Source of the DNA: Succinivibrio dextrinosolvens DSM 3072 | GTDB lineage: Bacteria; Pseudomonadota; Gammaproteobacteria; Enterobacterales; Succinivibrionaceae | Length of the DNA stretch: 32,714 nt | Assembly (NCBI RefSeq): GCF_900167015.1 | Contig: NZ_FUXX01000027.1 | Span: 1 to 32,714, forward strand | Direction of reading: 5' to 3' | Part shown: piece by piece, positions 17,950-26,152 of the stretch | Layout of the letters: each line of letters opens with the position of its first letter | How positions within the stretch are numbered: the first letter of the stretch is position 1 | Made by a program: the position numbers and the translations under genes | The notes under the pieces: generated by a model | What the model was told of the DNA's origin: nothing | Databases searched by the model: none | Seen by the model: only the letters and a program-made list of their open reading frames with translations

Positions 17950-18741
17950 TTATAGCGACTGAAGCTCTTTCTTAGCTAAAGCAGATGAGCTTGCGGTAGG
18001 ATAGGTCTTGATTAAAACATCAAAGAATTTCTTAGCCTTCTCCTTGTCACCTAAAGCCTTAGAAGTAACACCAAGCTTATACAGAGCATCAGCTCTCTTG
18101 TCAGAATCCTTGAATTTAGCTGTATTCAGGAAACTGATTCTGGCATCTTGGAACTTGTTCTGTTTATACTGGATCTGCCCCAGCCAGTACCATGCATTTG
18201 GAGTTAAGGCATTGTTGCTGTACTTGCTTGTATAGCTCTTAAAGCCTTTAGCTGCAGCATCAAGATCACCCTTGTTCAGTAGAGCGTATGAATCCTGATA
18301 AAGTTTCTGTGCATCCGCAGGAACTGCAGGCAGATTTGCCTTGGCTACAGTACCTTTCTTAGCTGGAGATAAAGTTGCGGTTGCACCACCAGTTTCAGTC
18401 TTCATGGTTACAGCCTGAGACGTTCCATCAGTATTCCCGTTGGTATTCTCAGCAGTAGCTGCTGATGCAGCAGGTGTATTAGCTGCCATCTGAGAAATCT
18501 GAGCCTTTAGCTTTTCATTTTCTGCGGCTAGAATCTTTTTCTCATGATTTAACTCTTCAATCTGTCCCTGTGATTCAGCAAGCTTATCCTGAAGCTGCTG
18601 AATCTGATTCTGCATGTTTAACATAGCACGCTGCATTGAATCAGTCTGTGCATCAGCATAAGCAGAATTTATAAATACAAACGCAGAAAGAATCAAAGAG
18701 ATTGCAAATGATCTTTTAGATAAAGAATAAAATTTGTTCAC
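17950..18741 (-). CDS. cpoB: Cell division coordinator CpoB (YbgF)
   Basis: CpoB is a periplasmic TolA-binding protein that coordinates PBP1b with Tol-Pal constriction during division. The 263 residues show a signal peptide (cleavage near SAYA-DAQ, about residue 29), an N-terminal trimerising coiled coil (about 33-88), a low-complexity Ala/Thr linker, and TPR repeats from about 140 to the end (LYQDSYALLNKGDLDAAAKG, YKQNKFQDARISFLN, YKLGVTSKALGDKEKAKKF). The start codon is GTG at 18741, with GAGG placed 7 bases before it. A strong terminator lies between pal and this gene, so it is probably also expressed from its own promoter. Its partner mrcB is in the same window. Confidence 0.93.
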   Translation of the reverse strand: MNKFYSLSKRSFAISLILSAFVFINSAYADAQTDSMQRAMLNMQNQIQQLQDKLAESQGQIEELNHEKKILAAENEKLKAQISQMAANTPAASAATAENTNGNTDGTSQAVTMKTETGGATATLSPAKKGTVAKANLPAVPADAQKLYQDSYALLNKGDLDAAAKGFKSYTSKYSNNALTPNAWYWLGQIQYKQNKFQDARISFLNTAKFKDSDKRADALYKLGVTSKALGDKEKAKKFFDVLIKTYPTASSSALAKKELQSL

Positions 18742-18802
18742 CGATTTACCTCAACAAAAACTGAACTTTTGCAATTCCAGAAAGAACAAAATTACCTGAC
18801 TG

Positions 18803-18836
18803 TTATTAAAAAGGCGTAAAAATTACTTTTACGCCC
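18803..18836 (-). terminator. Terminator between pal and cpoB
   Basis: On the minus strand GGCGTAAAA (18827-18835) pairs with TTTTACGCC (18813-18821) around a 5-base loop, followed by TTTTTAATAAC. It would end tolB-pal transcripts before cpoB or allow partial read-through. Confidence 0.85.
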
Positions 18837-18865
18837 TCTAATAATCAATCTAATAGAATTTTAAA

Positions 18866-19387
18866 TTAGTAATTTAAAACTGCACGACGGTTCTTTGACC
18901 AAGCACCTTCGTTGTGGCCATCAATTGCAGGCTTCTCTTCACCGTAGCTTACGATTGAAAGCTGGTTTACATCAACACCTAGGTTCTGCATGTAACGAGC
19001 AACTGAACGAGCTCTTCTCTCACCTAGAGCAATGTTGTACTCTGGAGTACCACGCTCATCGGTATGACCTTCGATGATAACTCTAGCATCAGGATTCTTC
19101 TTTAGGTACTGAGCATGAGCCTGCATAACACCTAAGTACTGATCCTGGATGTTCTCTGAGTTGTATGCAAAGTAAACAGTGTTGTTACCCTGTAACTCAG
19201 CTGGGCCATTAAAGCCGTCACGAGAATTAGGATCACCAACGGTTAAAGCACCATCAGCATCTAGACCTAAAGCTGCATCTGATGAACCGTCTTCAACCAT
19301 TGCTGAAGAATCATCTGATGTAGAACAAGCAGTTAAAGAGCAAATTGCTACTGAGCACAGTAAAATTGACAAATACTTCTTAAACAT
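18866..19387 (-). CDS. pal: Peptidoglycan-associated lipoprotein Pal
   Basis: Pal is an outer-membrane lipoprotein that grips peptidoglycan and binds TolB, pulling the outer membrane inward at division. With the ATG at 19387 it has 173 residues, exactly the E. coli length. The signal peptide ends in the lipobox LTAC with lipidated C21. The linker is acidic and Gly-rich, and the OmpA-like domain covers about 65-173, with NTVYFAYNSENI, GHTDERGTPEYNIALGERRA (the diaminopimelate-binding face) and VSYGEEKP. I choose the ATG because AAGGA lies 7 bases before it; an in-frame TTG six bases upstream is too close to that site. It follows tolB by 24 bases. Confidence 0.97.
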   Translation of the reverse strand: MFKKYLSILLCSVAICSLTACSTSDDSSAMVEDGSSDAALGLDADGALTVGDPNSRDGFNGPAELQGNNTVYFAYNSENIQDQYLGVMQAHAQYLKKNPDARVIIEGHTDERGTPEYNIALGERRARSVARYMQNLGVDVNQLSIVSYGEEKPAIDGHNEGAWSKNRRAVLNY

Positions 19388-19411
19388 TTTCAATTCCTTA
19401 AATTTATGAAG

Positions 19412-20701
19412 TTATTTTGATAAAAGTGGACCCCAAGCTGGTGCACTAATCTCACCTGAGCTTGATGGAAGGTTTGCCTTAAATCTGCCGTCAGCTGAAA
19501 CTAGGGCTAGACCTTTTCTACCCTGATACACTGTTGAGTATATTACCATACTTCCGTTAGGAGCAACACTTGGTGATTCATCTAAAGATGATGTAGTTAG
19601 CATATAAATGCTACCATCTGCATCAACACGAGCTACACGGAATCCGTTTACCTGAGTAATAACGATCAGTGAATTTGTTCCAGGAATTGATTTTGCTGAT
19701 AGGTTACGTGCACCCTGATAGGTCACACGCTCAGTCTTGCTTGTTGCAAAATCAAACTTATAAATCTGAGCCTTACCGCCACGCTCTGAAGTGAAGAATA
19801 GAGCCTTGCTATCTGCAGCCCAAGTTGGCTCTGTATCAATTGCTCTGTTAGCAGTTACACGAACGAACTTTGAAGCATTCAGATCGTAGTAGTAAATATC
19901 TGGCTGACCATCCTTTGAAAGTGTCATAGCAATCTTGGTGCCATCAGGTGACCATGATGGAGAGCTGTTCAGACCAGAGAATGAAGAAAGCTTGGTACGC
20001 TTCTTTGAATAGATGTCCTGAACAAAGATAGCAGGAGTTCTCTTCTCGAAACTTACGTATGCAAGTCTCTTTCCGTCTGGAGACCATGCAGGAGTCATAA
20101 CAGGCTGAGTTGACTTAACAATTGGAGTCTCATTATAGCCGTCGTAATCAGCAGTCATCAGCTGATATGGGAAGGTTGCACCTTTCTTGTATACAACATA
20201 AGCAATACGAGTTCTGAAACAGCCTTTCTGTCCAGTGAACACCTCATATACTCTGTCTGATACACGGTGAGCAGCCTGACGCATGGTTGCAACAGAAGAG
20301 TTACCCTTGAAGTGAGCTAAAACCTTACCTTTGTTAGCGCCTTGAAGACCGGTAACAACAAACTCTACGTTGTAGGTGTTTGCACCAACCTCATTAACAA
20401 TACCTGAAACAGCAACCTCAGCACCGGTAGCTGCCACAGCATCAAGATTGGTAATGCTGCCATTTGCAACAGCGCCCTGAGGCAGAGCGGATGAAGCAAT
20501 TGGAGAGAACTTACCAGATCTCATTAAATCAGCAGAAACAACTGAAGCCACATCCAGTTTTACAGCAGGATTCTGTGTAAATGGATACACAGCAATTTTG
20601 TGGCCCTCGTTGATACCACCAGTAATCTCAATCTGCAGATCTGCATTAGCTGTGGTTGCAGCTAAGAGAAAAGCAATTGACGCAAAAAAACGTTTTAGCA
20701 T
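19412..20701 (-). CDS. tolB: Tol-Pal system beta-propeller protein TolB
   Basis: TolB is the periplasmic shuttle between Pal and TolA. The 429 residues (430 in E. coli) have a Sec signal (MLKRFFASIAFLLAATTANA), an N-terminal alpha/beta domain (about 21-165) and a six-bladed propeller with repeated WSPDG or similar motifs: PAWSPDGKRLAYVSF, PSWSPDGTKIAM, PTWAADSKALFFTS and APNGSMVIYS. AAGGGGAG lies upstream of the ATG. A TATAAT at 20724-20729 (minus strand) just before it suggests a second promoter, as known for tolB-pal in E. coli. Confidence 0.97.
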   Translation of the reverse strand: MLKRFFASIAFLLAATTANADLQIEITGGINEGHKIAVYPFTQNPAVKLDVASVVSADLMRSGKFSPIASSALPQGAVANGSITNLDAVAATGAEVAVSGIVNEVGANTYNVEFVVTGLQGANKGKVLAHFKGNSSVATMRQAAHRVSDRVYEVFTGQKGCFRTRIAYVVYKKGATFPYQLMTADYDGYNETPIVKSTQPVMTPAWSPDGKRLAYVSFEKRTPAIFVQDIYSKKRTKLSSFSGLNSSPSWSPDGTKIAMTLSKDGQPDIYYYDLNASKFVRVTANRAIDTEPTWAADSKALFFTSERGGKAQIYKFDFATSKTERVTYQGARNLSAKSIPGTNSLIVITQVNGFRVARVDADGSIYMLTTSSLDESPSVAPNGSMVIYSTVYQGRKGLALVSADGRFKANLPSSSGEISAPAWGPLLSK

Positions 20702-20723
20702 TCTTGACTAACTCCCCTTGTAC

Positions 20724-20729
20724 ATTATA
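20724..20729 (-). promoter_or_regulatory. Possible -10 element of an internal tolB promoter
   Basis: A perfect TATAAT on the minus strand in the 47-base tolA-tolB gap, preceded by GCCGGTTAA. The best-placed -35 (TTAGAT, 20747-20752) is poor. A separate tolB promoter is known in E. coli, so position supports the call more than sequence does. Confidence 0.4.
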
Positions 20730-20748
20730 TTAACCGGCCTTTGCTTAT

Positions 20749-21741
20749 CTAAAGCTTAGGTGTCATTGAAATTTTAATATTCGAGCACTCTGGACATGTT
20801 GCAGGAGGTGCTGGGAACATTCCCACCAGTCTGATTGCATCCAATGCACTCTTACATACCTTCTCATCGCCCTGACAGCTTTCATCAGAAACAATTCCGT
20901 TTGAACCGATCTTGATGGTTACAACAACCTTCTTTCCATTCATGGAAGGATCAATTCTCCAGTTCTGTTCAATCAGACCACGGACCTTGTCTCCGTATCC
21001 GGCTTCACCGCCACCACCGCCAGAACCTAAGCCCTGACCGTTGACTTCATCTCCATCGGCTGTTCCTAAGATATCATCCTCAAGAGAATCTGCCTCTGCT
21101 TTGGCTTTTGCCTCGGCCTGAGCCTTTGCCTTTGCTTCAGCCTCTGCTTTTTTCTTAGCAGCTTCCTCAGCTTTCTTTTTGGCTTCAGCTTCAGCCTTCT
21201 TTTTGGCTTCTTCAGCCTTTTTCTTTTCTTCTAATTTCTTTTTTTCTTCGAGCTTTTTCTTCTCTTCAAGTTTCTTTTTCTCTTCAAGCTTTTTCTTTTC
21301 TTCTTCAAGCTTTTTCTTTTCAGCTTCAAGCTTCTTTTTCTGCTCTTCGAGTTTCTTCTTTTCTTCTAACTTTTTCTTTTCTTCGGCCTTCTTCAGAGCA
21401 AGTTTCTTAGCTTCTTCCTGCTGTTTCTGAATCTTCTGCTCCTGAATTTTCTGCTCTTCAATACGCTTCTCAAGTTCTTTCTTAGCTTCCTGCTGTTTTT
21501 TCAGCTGTTCCTGTTTGGTATCAGGTTCCTCAACTACAGGAGCAGGAGCTGGCTTTGGAGCAGCAGCCTTTCCATTTGGATTACCCTTTGCAGGAGGGAC
21601 AAAGGTTGCATGCATGATGTCACCCTGCCCCATATTTGGTTTTGAAGGTTTGCTTAATGAAACTCGAACCAAAAGTACGCCAAGAATAATCAAATGAAGG
21701 ATTACAGCCAATATGAAGGCAACCTTCATGTTAATCTTCAT
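20749..21741 (-). CDS. tolA: Cell envelope protein TolA
   Basis: TolA spans the periplasm and transmits force from TolQR to TolB-Pal. The 330 residues (421 in E. coli) have one N-terminal TM helix (about 8-26), a long Lys/Glu/Ala coiled coil (about 75-220) built largely from KKKLEE hexads and then KKAEAEA-type repeats, a Gly-rich hinge (GLGSGGGGGEAGYGD) and the C-terminal domain III (about 245-330), which has two Cys pairs (SCQGDEKVC and CPEC) that could form disulfides. The middle domain is about 90 residues shorter than in E. coli. It lies between tolR (19 bases) and tolB (47 bases). Confidence 0.95.
   Translation of the reverse strand: MKINMKVAFILAVILHLIILGVLLVRVSLSKPSKPNMGQGDIMHATFVPPAKGNPNGKAAAPKPAPAPVVEEPDTKQEQLKKQQEAKKELEKRIEEQKIQEQKIQKQQEEAKKLALKKAEEKKKLEEKKKLEEQKKKLEAEKKKLEEEKKKLEEKKKLEEKKKLEEKKKLEEKKKAEEAKKKAEAEAKKKAEEAAKKKAEAEAKAKAQAEAKAKAEADSLEDDILGTADGDEVNGQGLGSGGGGGEAGYGDKVRGLIEQNWRIDPSMNGKKVVVTIKIGSNGIVSDESCQGDEKVCKSALDAIRLVGMFPAPPATCPECSNIKISMTPKL
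21220..21390 (-). repeat. Tandem repeats encoding the TolA coiled coil
   Basis: The plus strand here is an almost pure pyrimidine tract with units like CTTCAAGCTTTTTCTTTT repeated with small changes. Each unit of about 18 bases encodes KKKLEE, and several neighbours are nearly identical. Such coding repeats can gain or lose whole units without a frameshift, changing the length of the periplasmic rod. Confidence 0.8.
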
Positions 21742-21760
21742 AATACTACCTAAAAATTAA

Positions 21761-22201
21761 CTAGTTTGATATTGGTTCTGTAACTAAACCAACACTTTTT
21801 ACACCACCGTTTTTCAGTGCATTCATAAGCTGAATAACATTGTCGTATGCAACCTGAGCATCACCCTGAACAACAACTGGACGCTGGTGAACAGGATCTT
21901 TCTGAAGCTCACCTGCTACATAATTTGTCAGCTCATCTAAACTTCCCATTTTTACGGTTGAAGTATCAATGGTTACATAAAACTGACCTGCCTTATCTAC
22001 AGTTGCAATGATAGGTGTCATTTCATCCTGATTCATTGTTTCTGCCTTTGCCTGAGGTAGATCAACGGTAACGCCCTGCATCACAACAGGTGCAGTTGCA
22101 ATAAAAATAACCAGTAGAACCAGCATAACGTCAATGTATGGAACCACATTGATTTCTGCTTTGGCTCTTGATTTAGTATGTCTGGTACGGGCCATCTGCA
22201 T
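21761..22201 (-). CDS. tolR: Tol-Pal system proton-channel protein TolR
   Basis: TolR pairs with TolQ to form the proton-driven motor. The 146 residues (142 in E. coli) carry a short cytoplasmic arm, one TM helix (about 21-40) with the essential Asp (D24, in VPYIDVMLVLL, equal to E. coli D23) and a periplasmic domain ending NGGVKSVGLVTEPI. The first ATG (MQMARTR) is preferred over the second because AGGGA in the tolQ tail sits 9 bases before it. The gene starts three bases after the tolQ stop codon. Confidence 0.96.
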   Translation of the reverse strand: MQMARTRHTKSRAKAEINVVPYIDVMLVLLVIFIATAPVVMQGVTVDLPQAKAETMNQDEMTPIIATVDKAGQFYVTIDTSTVKMGSLDELTNYVAGELQKDPVHQRPVVVQGDAQVAYDNVIQLMNALKNGGVKSVGLVTEPISN

Positions 22202-22204
22202 TTT

Positions 22205-23107
22205 TTACTGTCCCTGTAATGGTGAACGTGAGGTATTACGATATCTGTCACCTTCTACACCAGGAGTCTGGTAAGGAGAGCTATGAGTATTTGCTCTGGC
22301 TCTTGAATATGGACTATGCTGCTCTTCACCTAGTGGGTGATTATAGCTTTTCTGAGAATAGCTGCTTGATGGCTGCTGAGTATTGGTCTGAGGAACATCA
22401 TTGTTCTTCATATTCATTTCTGAACGAACTCTTACAAGTCTGCGGTTTAGAATAGTTGCAAACTCATCCATGAAGTTGATATAGCGGTTCTCTAAAGCCT
22501 CAACCTTTGAAACGAATCTGTTATAGAACATAACTGCAGGAATAGCTGCAAACAGACCCATAGCAGTAGCAATCAGAGCTTCTGCAATTGGAGGAGCAAC
22601 CATTGATAGAGTTGCATTCTTAACAGCGGCCAGAGCAATAAAGGCGTGCATAATACCCCAAACAGTACCGAACAGACCGATATATGGGCTGATAGAACCG
22701 ATGGTAGCAAGAGTTGCAAGATGTGATTCAAGGTTTTCCATTTCACGAGACTGAGAAACCTTCATCTGACGATAGGTTCCGTCCATAACAACTTCCTGAT
22801 CAGCAGGACCTGAATTGATTAGTCTTACGAACTCTTTGAAACCTGATGAATATATAACCTCAAGACCGATCAGATCCTGACCTTTCTTGATACATTCCTG
22901 ATATAGGTTATTAAGGTCAATACCTGACCAGAACTTATCTTCAAACTCGTCAGCCTTTGCACGTGCTGCCTTATAGGAATTTGATTTTGAAAAAATAATA
23001 GTCCAAGATGCAATAGATAGTCCTAGCAAAAACAGCATAACAATCTGTACTAGTGGACTTGCATTAAATATAAGGTGAGTAATTGATAATGAACCTGAAG
23101 TATCCAT
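22205..23107 (-). CDS. tolQ: Tol-Pal motor protein TolQ with a disordered C-terminal extension
   Basis: TolQ is the five-subunit stator of the Tol motor. The core (1-228) is standard: TM1 (about 17-38), a cytoplasmic loop, TM2 in ATIGSISPYIGLFGTVWGIMHAF with the conserved GTVWG, TM3 in AEALIATAMGLFAAIPAVMFYNRF with the conserved Thr pair, and NFMDEFATILNRR. Family members normally end about here (230 in E. coli). This protein continues for 72 residues (229-300), rich in Ser, Gln, Asn, Pro, Tyr and Arg, with no predicted fold, lying in the cytoplasm. The frame is continuous, closes just before tolR and has normal codon use, so it is not an obvious frameshift. Confidence 0.95.
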   Translation of the reverse strand: MDTSGSLSITHLIFNASPLVQIVMLFLLGLSIASWTIIFSKSNSYKAARAKADEFEDKFWSGIDLNNLYQECIKKGQDLIGLEVIYSSGFKEFVRLINSGPADQEVVMDGTYRQMKVSQSREMENLESHLATLATIGSISPYIGLFGTVWGIMHAFIALAAVKNATLSMVAPPIAEALIATAMGLFAAIPAVMFYNRFVSKVEALENRYINFMDEFATILNRRLVRVRSEMNMKNNDVPQTNTQQPSSSYSQKSYNHPLGEEQHSPYSRARANTHSSPYQTPGVEGDRYRNTSRSPLQGQ

Positions 23108-23109
23108 TT

Positions 23110-23553
23110 TTAGATTTTTACCTCTAGATGAGAAACATCCTCTGGAACAAACTGCTTGATGTATTCAATTGCTTCTTTAGGCATTGTTGAAGGCTTGTGT
23201 TTTGCCAGATCAACAAAGGCAATACTACATTCAAACTCAAACAGCAGTTCGTCGTGCTGATTATAAACTTGTTGAAAAATTTTTAAACTTGCAAATCGTG
23301 CTTTAGTTGGGATACATGTTATCTTAAGCATATCATCAAGTCTGGCAGAACTTATGTAGTTGCCCTTGATGTTTTTAATAACAAAACCTTTCTTATCCTC
23401 AAGCATTGAAGACTGGGATACCCCCATTCCTCTTAGCCATTCTGTTCTTGCACGCTCACAGAATTTCAGATAGTTTGCGTAATACACGATTCCACCAGCA
23501 TCAGTATCCTCGTAATAAACGCGAGCATTTATGGAAAATGTTTTGGTTGTCAT
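23110..23553 (-). CDS. ybgC: Acyl-CoA thioesterase YbgC (Tol-Pal associated)
   Basis: A cytoplasmic hot-dog thioesterase encoded at the head of tol operons and linked to phospholipid metabolism. The 147 residues show YYEDTDAGGIVYYANYLKFCERARTEWLR, which contains the active-site Asp and the 4-hydroxybenzoyl-CoA thioesterase-type signature. Length is normal (134 in E. coli). It lies two bases before tolQ and four after ruvB, so it is co-transcribed with both. Nothing unusual. Confidence 0.95.
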   Translation of the reverse strand: MTTKTFSINARVYYEDTDAGGIVYYANYLKFCERARTEWLRGMGVSQSSMLEDKKGFVIKNIKGNYISSARLDDMLKITCIPTKARFASLKIFQQVYNQHDELLFEFECSIAFVDLAKHKPSTMPKEAIEYIKQFVPEDVSHLEVKI

Positions 23554-23557
23554 TTAA

Positions 23558-24616
23558 CTATGATCCTTTCTGCAGTCCAAATTTAGCATAAGCTTTGGCT
23601 GTGGCAACTCTTCCTGTTCTTGAGCGCTGAACATATCCCTGTTGAATAATATAAGGCTCCACAACATTTTCCAGAGTATCTCTGTCATGTCCTAATGATG
23701 CAGCCAAACTCTCAATTCCTACAGGACCGCCATTGAAATCTTCGATTATACAGCGCAAATACTGCCTGTCAAAGTCATCAAATCCGTCCTCATCAATTCT
23801 AAGCATTGAAAGAGCTGATCTTGCAAGCTCAAGAGTAATAACACCATTACCCTTAACTTGAGCATAATCTCTGACTCGGCGCAGAAGTCTGTTAGCGATA
23901 CGAGGAGTACCTCTTGATCTAGAGGCAATTTCCATTGAAGCATCTTCTGTGATTTCAACATTAAACTTTCTCGCTGAACTTCTGATAATAATATTTAGTT
24001 CCTCGGGAGAATAAAACTTAAGCTGAAGAATAATTCCAAAACGCGCTCTAAGGGGAGAGGTCAGAGTACCTGCTCTGGTTGTTGCACCAATAAGAGTGAA
24101 TGGATTTAAATTGATCTTGATAGATCTGGCTGATGGACCTTCACCTGTCATGATATCAACCATGTAATCTTCCATAGCAGGATATAAAAATTCCTCGATT
24201 ACAGGAGACAGACGGTGAATCTCGTCAATAAAAATAACATTTCTTGGCTGAAGATTAGTCAGTAGTGCAGCAGCATCACCCTTCTTTTCCAAAGCAGGTC
24301 CAGATGTCTGAGAAATTCCGACTGAAAGCTCATTAGCAATAATATTGGATAATGTTGTCTTTCCTAATCCTGGAGGGCCGAAAATCAGAACATGATCAAG
24401 AGCATCGCCTCTTAGCTTGGCAGCCTTAAGAGCTATTGAAAGCTGTTCTTTAACTTCAGTCTGTCCAATGTAGTCATCAAGACACTGAGGTCTTAGGGCT
24501 CTGTCCTCTGAGGATCTGATATTCTCTGAAAACTCCTCCTCAGGAGTCTTCTCAGGACGAATAACAGAATCGACTGTCAGAGTATCTGCAAAAATTCCCT
24601 TTTCATCTAGTGCCAT
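23558..24616 (-). CDS. ruvB: Holliday junction branch migration helicase RuvB
   Basis: RuvB hexamers drive branch migration with RuvA. The 352 residues show an AAA+ core with Walker [10 protein letters not shown] (80-88), Walker [10 protein letters not shown] (D131, E132), sensor I in [19 protein letters not shown] with the arginine finger, and the C-terminal winged helix including [14 protein letters not shown] and [13 protein letters not shown]. Length is near the norm (336 in E. coli) with a few extra N-terminal residues. Four bases separate it from ybgC and three from ruvA. Confidence 0.98.
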   Translation of the reverse strand: MALDEKGIFADTLTVDSVIRPEKTPEEEFSENIRSSEDRALRPQCLDDYIGQTEVKEQLSIALKAAKLRGDALDHVLIFGPPGLGKTTLSNIIANELSVGISQTSGPALEKKGDAAALLTNLQPRNVIFIDEIHRLSPVIEEFLYPAMEDYMVDIMTGEGPSARSIKINLNPFTLIGATTRAGTLTSPLRARFGIILQLKFYSPEELNIIIRSSARKFNVEITEDASMEIASRSRGTPRIANRLLRRVRDYAQVKGNGVITLELARSALSMLRIDEDGFDDFDRQYLRCIIEDFNGGPVGIESLAASLGHDRDTLENVVEPYIIQQGYVQRSRTGRVATAKAYAKFGLQKGS

Positions 24617-24619
24617 AAA

Positions 24620-25237
24620 TTATGATTTTCCTTTTGAAATCAACGCTAAAGCAGCAACAATAATCTGCTGAGTTGAAAGAGAACGATCTTTAGATACAAC
24701 CATCTTTACATACTTGATGGCATCTGATTCACGATAGCCAAGTGCAGTCATTGCTGCGATGGCATCATTGAAGCTGTCTGACTGAGAAGCAGAAACAGAT
24801 GATAAATCAACACAGATATCAGAGCCGGACTGAGCAAACTTCTTAAGATTATCCTTAAGCTCAACAACCATTCTCTCTGCTGTCTTTTTACCAACTCCAG
24901 GAATCTGCTCAAGGCTCTTTGACTGTTCTGAGATTACAATCTGAATAAACTCATCCACTTTAAATGTAGATAGAACTGCCAGTGCCATTTTAGGACCAAC
25001 ACCGTTGACCTTGATAAGAATTCTAAACAGAGAACGCTCAACGACAGACAGAAAACCATAAAGGATCTGGGCATCTTCTCTTACTATATGCTGAGTGTAT
25101 ACAAAGCAGGATTCACCAATCTTCAGACTGCCAAGAGATGATACAGGCATGTCGACCTCGTAACCAACTCCGTTAACATCAATTAGAGCGGTTACTCCGT
25201 CTATTCTTAAAACTTTTCCCGATAAACTTCCGATCAT
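24620..25237 (-). CDS. ruvA: Holliday junction DNA helicase subunit RuvA
   Basis: RuvA tetramers bind the four-way junction and load RuvB. The 205 residues begin MIGSLSGKVLRIDG (OB fold), then carry the helix-hairpin-helix segments VNGVGPKMALAVLS and IPGVGKKTAERMVVELKDNL. A flexible Ser-rich linker follows (about 140-155), then domain III (DAIAAMTALGYRESDAIKYVK), which touches RuvB. Matches the E. coli length (203). It overlaps ruvC by four bases. Confidence 0.98.
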   Translation of the reverse strand: MIGSLSGKVLRIDGVTALIDVNGVGYEVDMPVSSLGSLKIGESCFVYTQHIVREDAQILYGFLSVVERSLFRILIKVNGVGPKMALAVLSTFKVDEFIQIVISEQSKSLEQIPGVGKKTAERMVVELKDNLKKFAQSGSDICVDLSSVSASQSDSFNDAIAAMTALGYRESDAIKYVKMVVSKDRSLSTQQIIVAALALISKGKS

Positions 25238-25776
25238 TTGAATTTATTCTGTAATCTTCCATGGATAGATGATGTATCTGCTACCTCATTACCCATTGCT
25301 GTTGTAATCTGATTTGTAAAGCAATGACACAGAGCACATGCCAGTCCGTCAGCAGCATCTGCCTGAGGATTGCCACTTAATCTTAATATTCTTTTTACCA
25401 TGTATTGGACTTGCTCTTTCTCGGCCCAGCCATATCCGACAACAGCCTGTTTGATCTGCATTGGAGTATATTCAAAAACACTTAGGCCAAGATTTGCTCC
25501 GGCTACAATTGCGCTTGCTCTGGCTTCAGAGAGCTTAACTGTAGACTGAACATTTTTGGATAGAAAGGTTTCCTCAACAGCCATTGCTGTGGGATGAAAC
25601 TGTTCAATCAGCGAATAAACACCGTCATAGATAATCTTCAGTTTTGAGGCCAGATCGCCGTCTCCGGTTTTAATACATCCAGAACCAAGATAATTTGGAG
25701 TATTGCCTATATACTCGATTATTCCGTATCCGGTAAATCTTGAACCTGGATCTATACCAATAACAATTGAAGACAT
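25234..25776 (-). CDS. ruvC: Holliday junction resolvase RuvC
   Basis: RuvC nicks Holliday junctions symmetrically. The 180 residues (173 in E. coli) carry the four acidic catalytic residues: D9 in IGIDPGSRFTGYG, the Glu in VEETF (E68/E69), and D140 and D143 in ADAADGLACALCH. KQAVVGYGWAEKEQVQ is the usual basic segment. It is the first gene of the ruvC-ruvA-ruvB-ybgC-tolQRA string, whose genes overlap or nearly touch. Confidence 0.98.
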   Translation of the reverse strand: MSSIVIGIDPGSRFTGYGIIEYIGNTPNYLGSGCIKTGDGDLASKLKIIYDGVYSLIEQFHPTAMAVEETFLSKNVQSTVKLSEARASAIVAGANLGLSVFEYTPMQIKQAVVGYGWAEKEQVQYMVKRILRLSGNPQADAADGLACALCHCFTNQITTAMGNEVADTSSIHGRLQNKFK

Positions 25777-26152
25777 GCGTTTTCTATAAATTAACCAATA
25801 CTGAACTATAGTCCTGACTGGCAGATAATAATCACGGCAGAAAGGACAGATTAAATATCTAAAAAGTGTTTTTGATAATTAAAATATTCAAACCTGAACA
25901 GGTCATTCCAACACGTAGAATTATATCATTATTTTAGGTATTTCCCCTTTAAAAGATAGGATATTTAACAAAGCGTCATTACTGATTTTTATCGTCTATT
26001 TTAATCGACAGTATTCAATCAGAATTACCTGCAGAGAAATGTGTACATATGAGCATTTGCTCATGCAAAAATATGAAAAAATTTATTATTAGTAAGCATA
26101 TACTAACAGAAAATATGTGACATAATTATCAGGTTTGATAACGGGGATAGTA
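25777..26152. promoter_or_regulatory. Divergent ruvC/zinc-module intergenic region
   Basis: About 375 AT-rich bases. Next to ruvC no clear -35/-10 pair was resolved. On the zinc side there are three inverted repeats: ATGAGCA-TT-TGCTCAT (26049-26064), TTAGTA-N6-TACTAA (26089-26106) and TTATCA-GGTT-TGATAA (26126-26141), the last close to the GGGGA ribosome-binding site of the small gene at 26153. No other gene is visible. Confidence 0.45.
26049..26064 (+). promoter_or_regulatory. Palindromic operator candidate of ArsR/SmtB type upstream of the zinc module
   Basis: ATGAGCA-TT-TGCTCAT is a perfect 7-2-7 palindrome about 90 bases before the first frame of the zinc cluster. Its shape resembles the ATGA...TCAT palindromes bound by ArsR/SmtB-family metal sensors. 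It is not like the gammaproteobacterial Zur box. No regulator gene lies next to it. The assignment is by resemblance only. Confidence 0.45.

Noticed and set aside
19388-19393. TTG at 19393 as the pal start
   Set aside because: It is only two bases from AAGGA; the ATG at 19387 has proper spacing and gives the standard length of 173.
21179-21430. Ser/Phe-rich frame opposite tolA
   Set aside because: It is the complement of the Lys/Glu repeat codons, low complexity, with no start signal.
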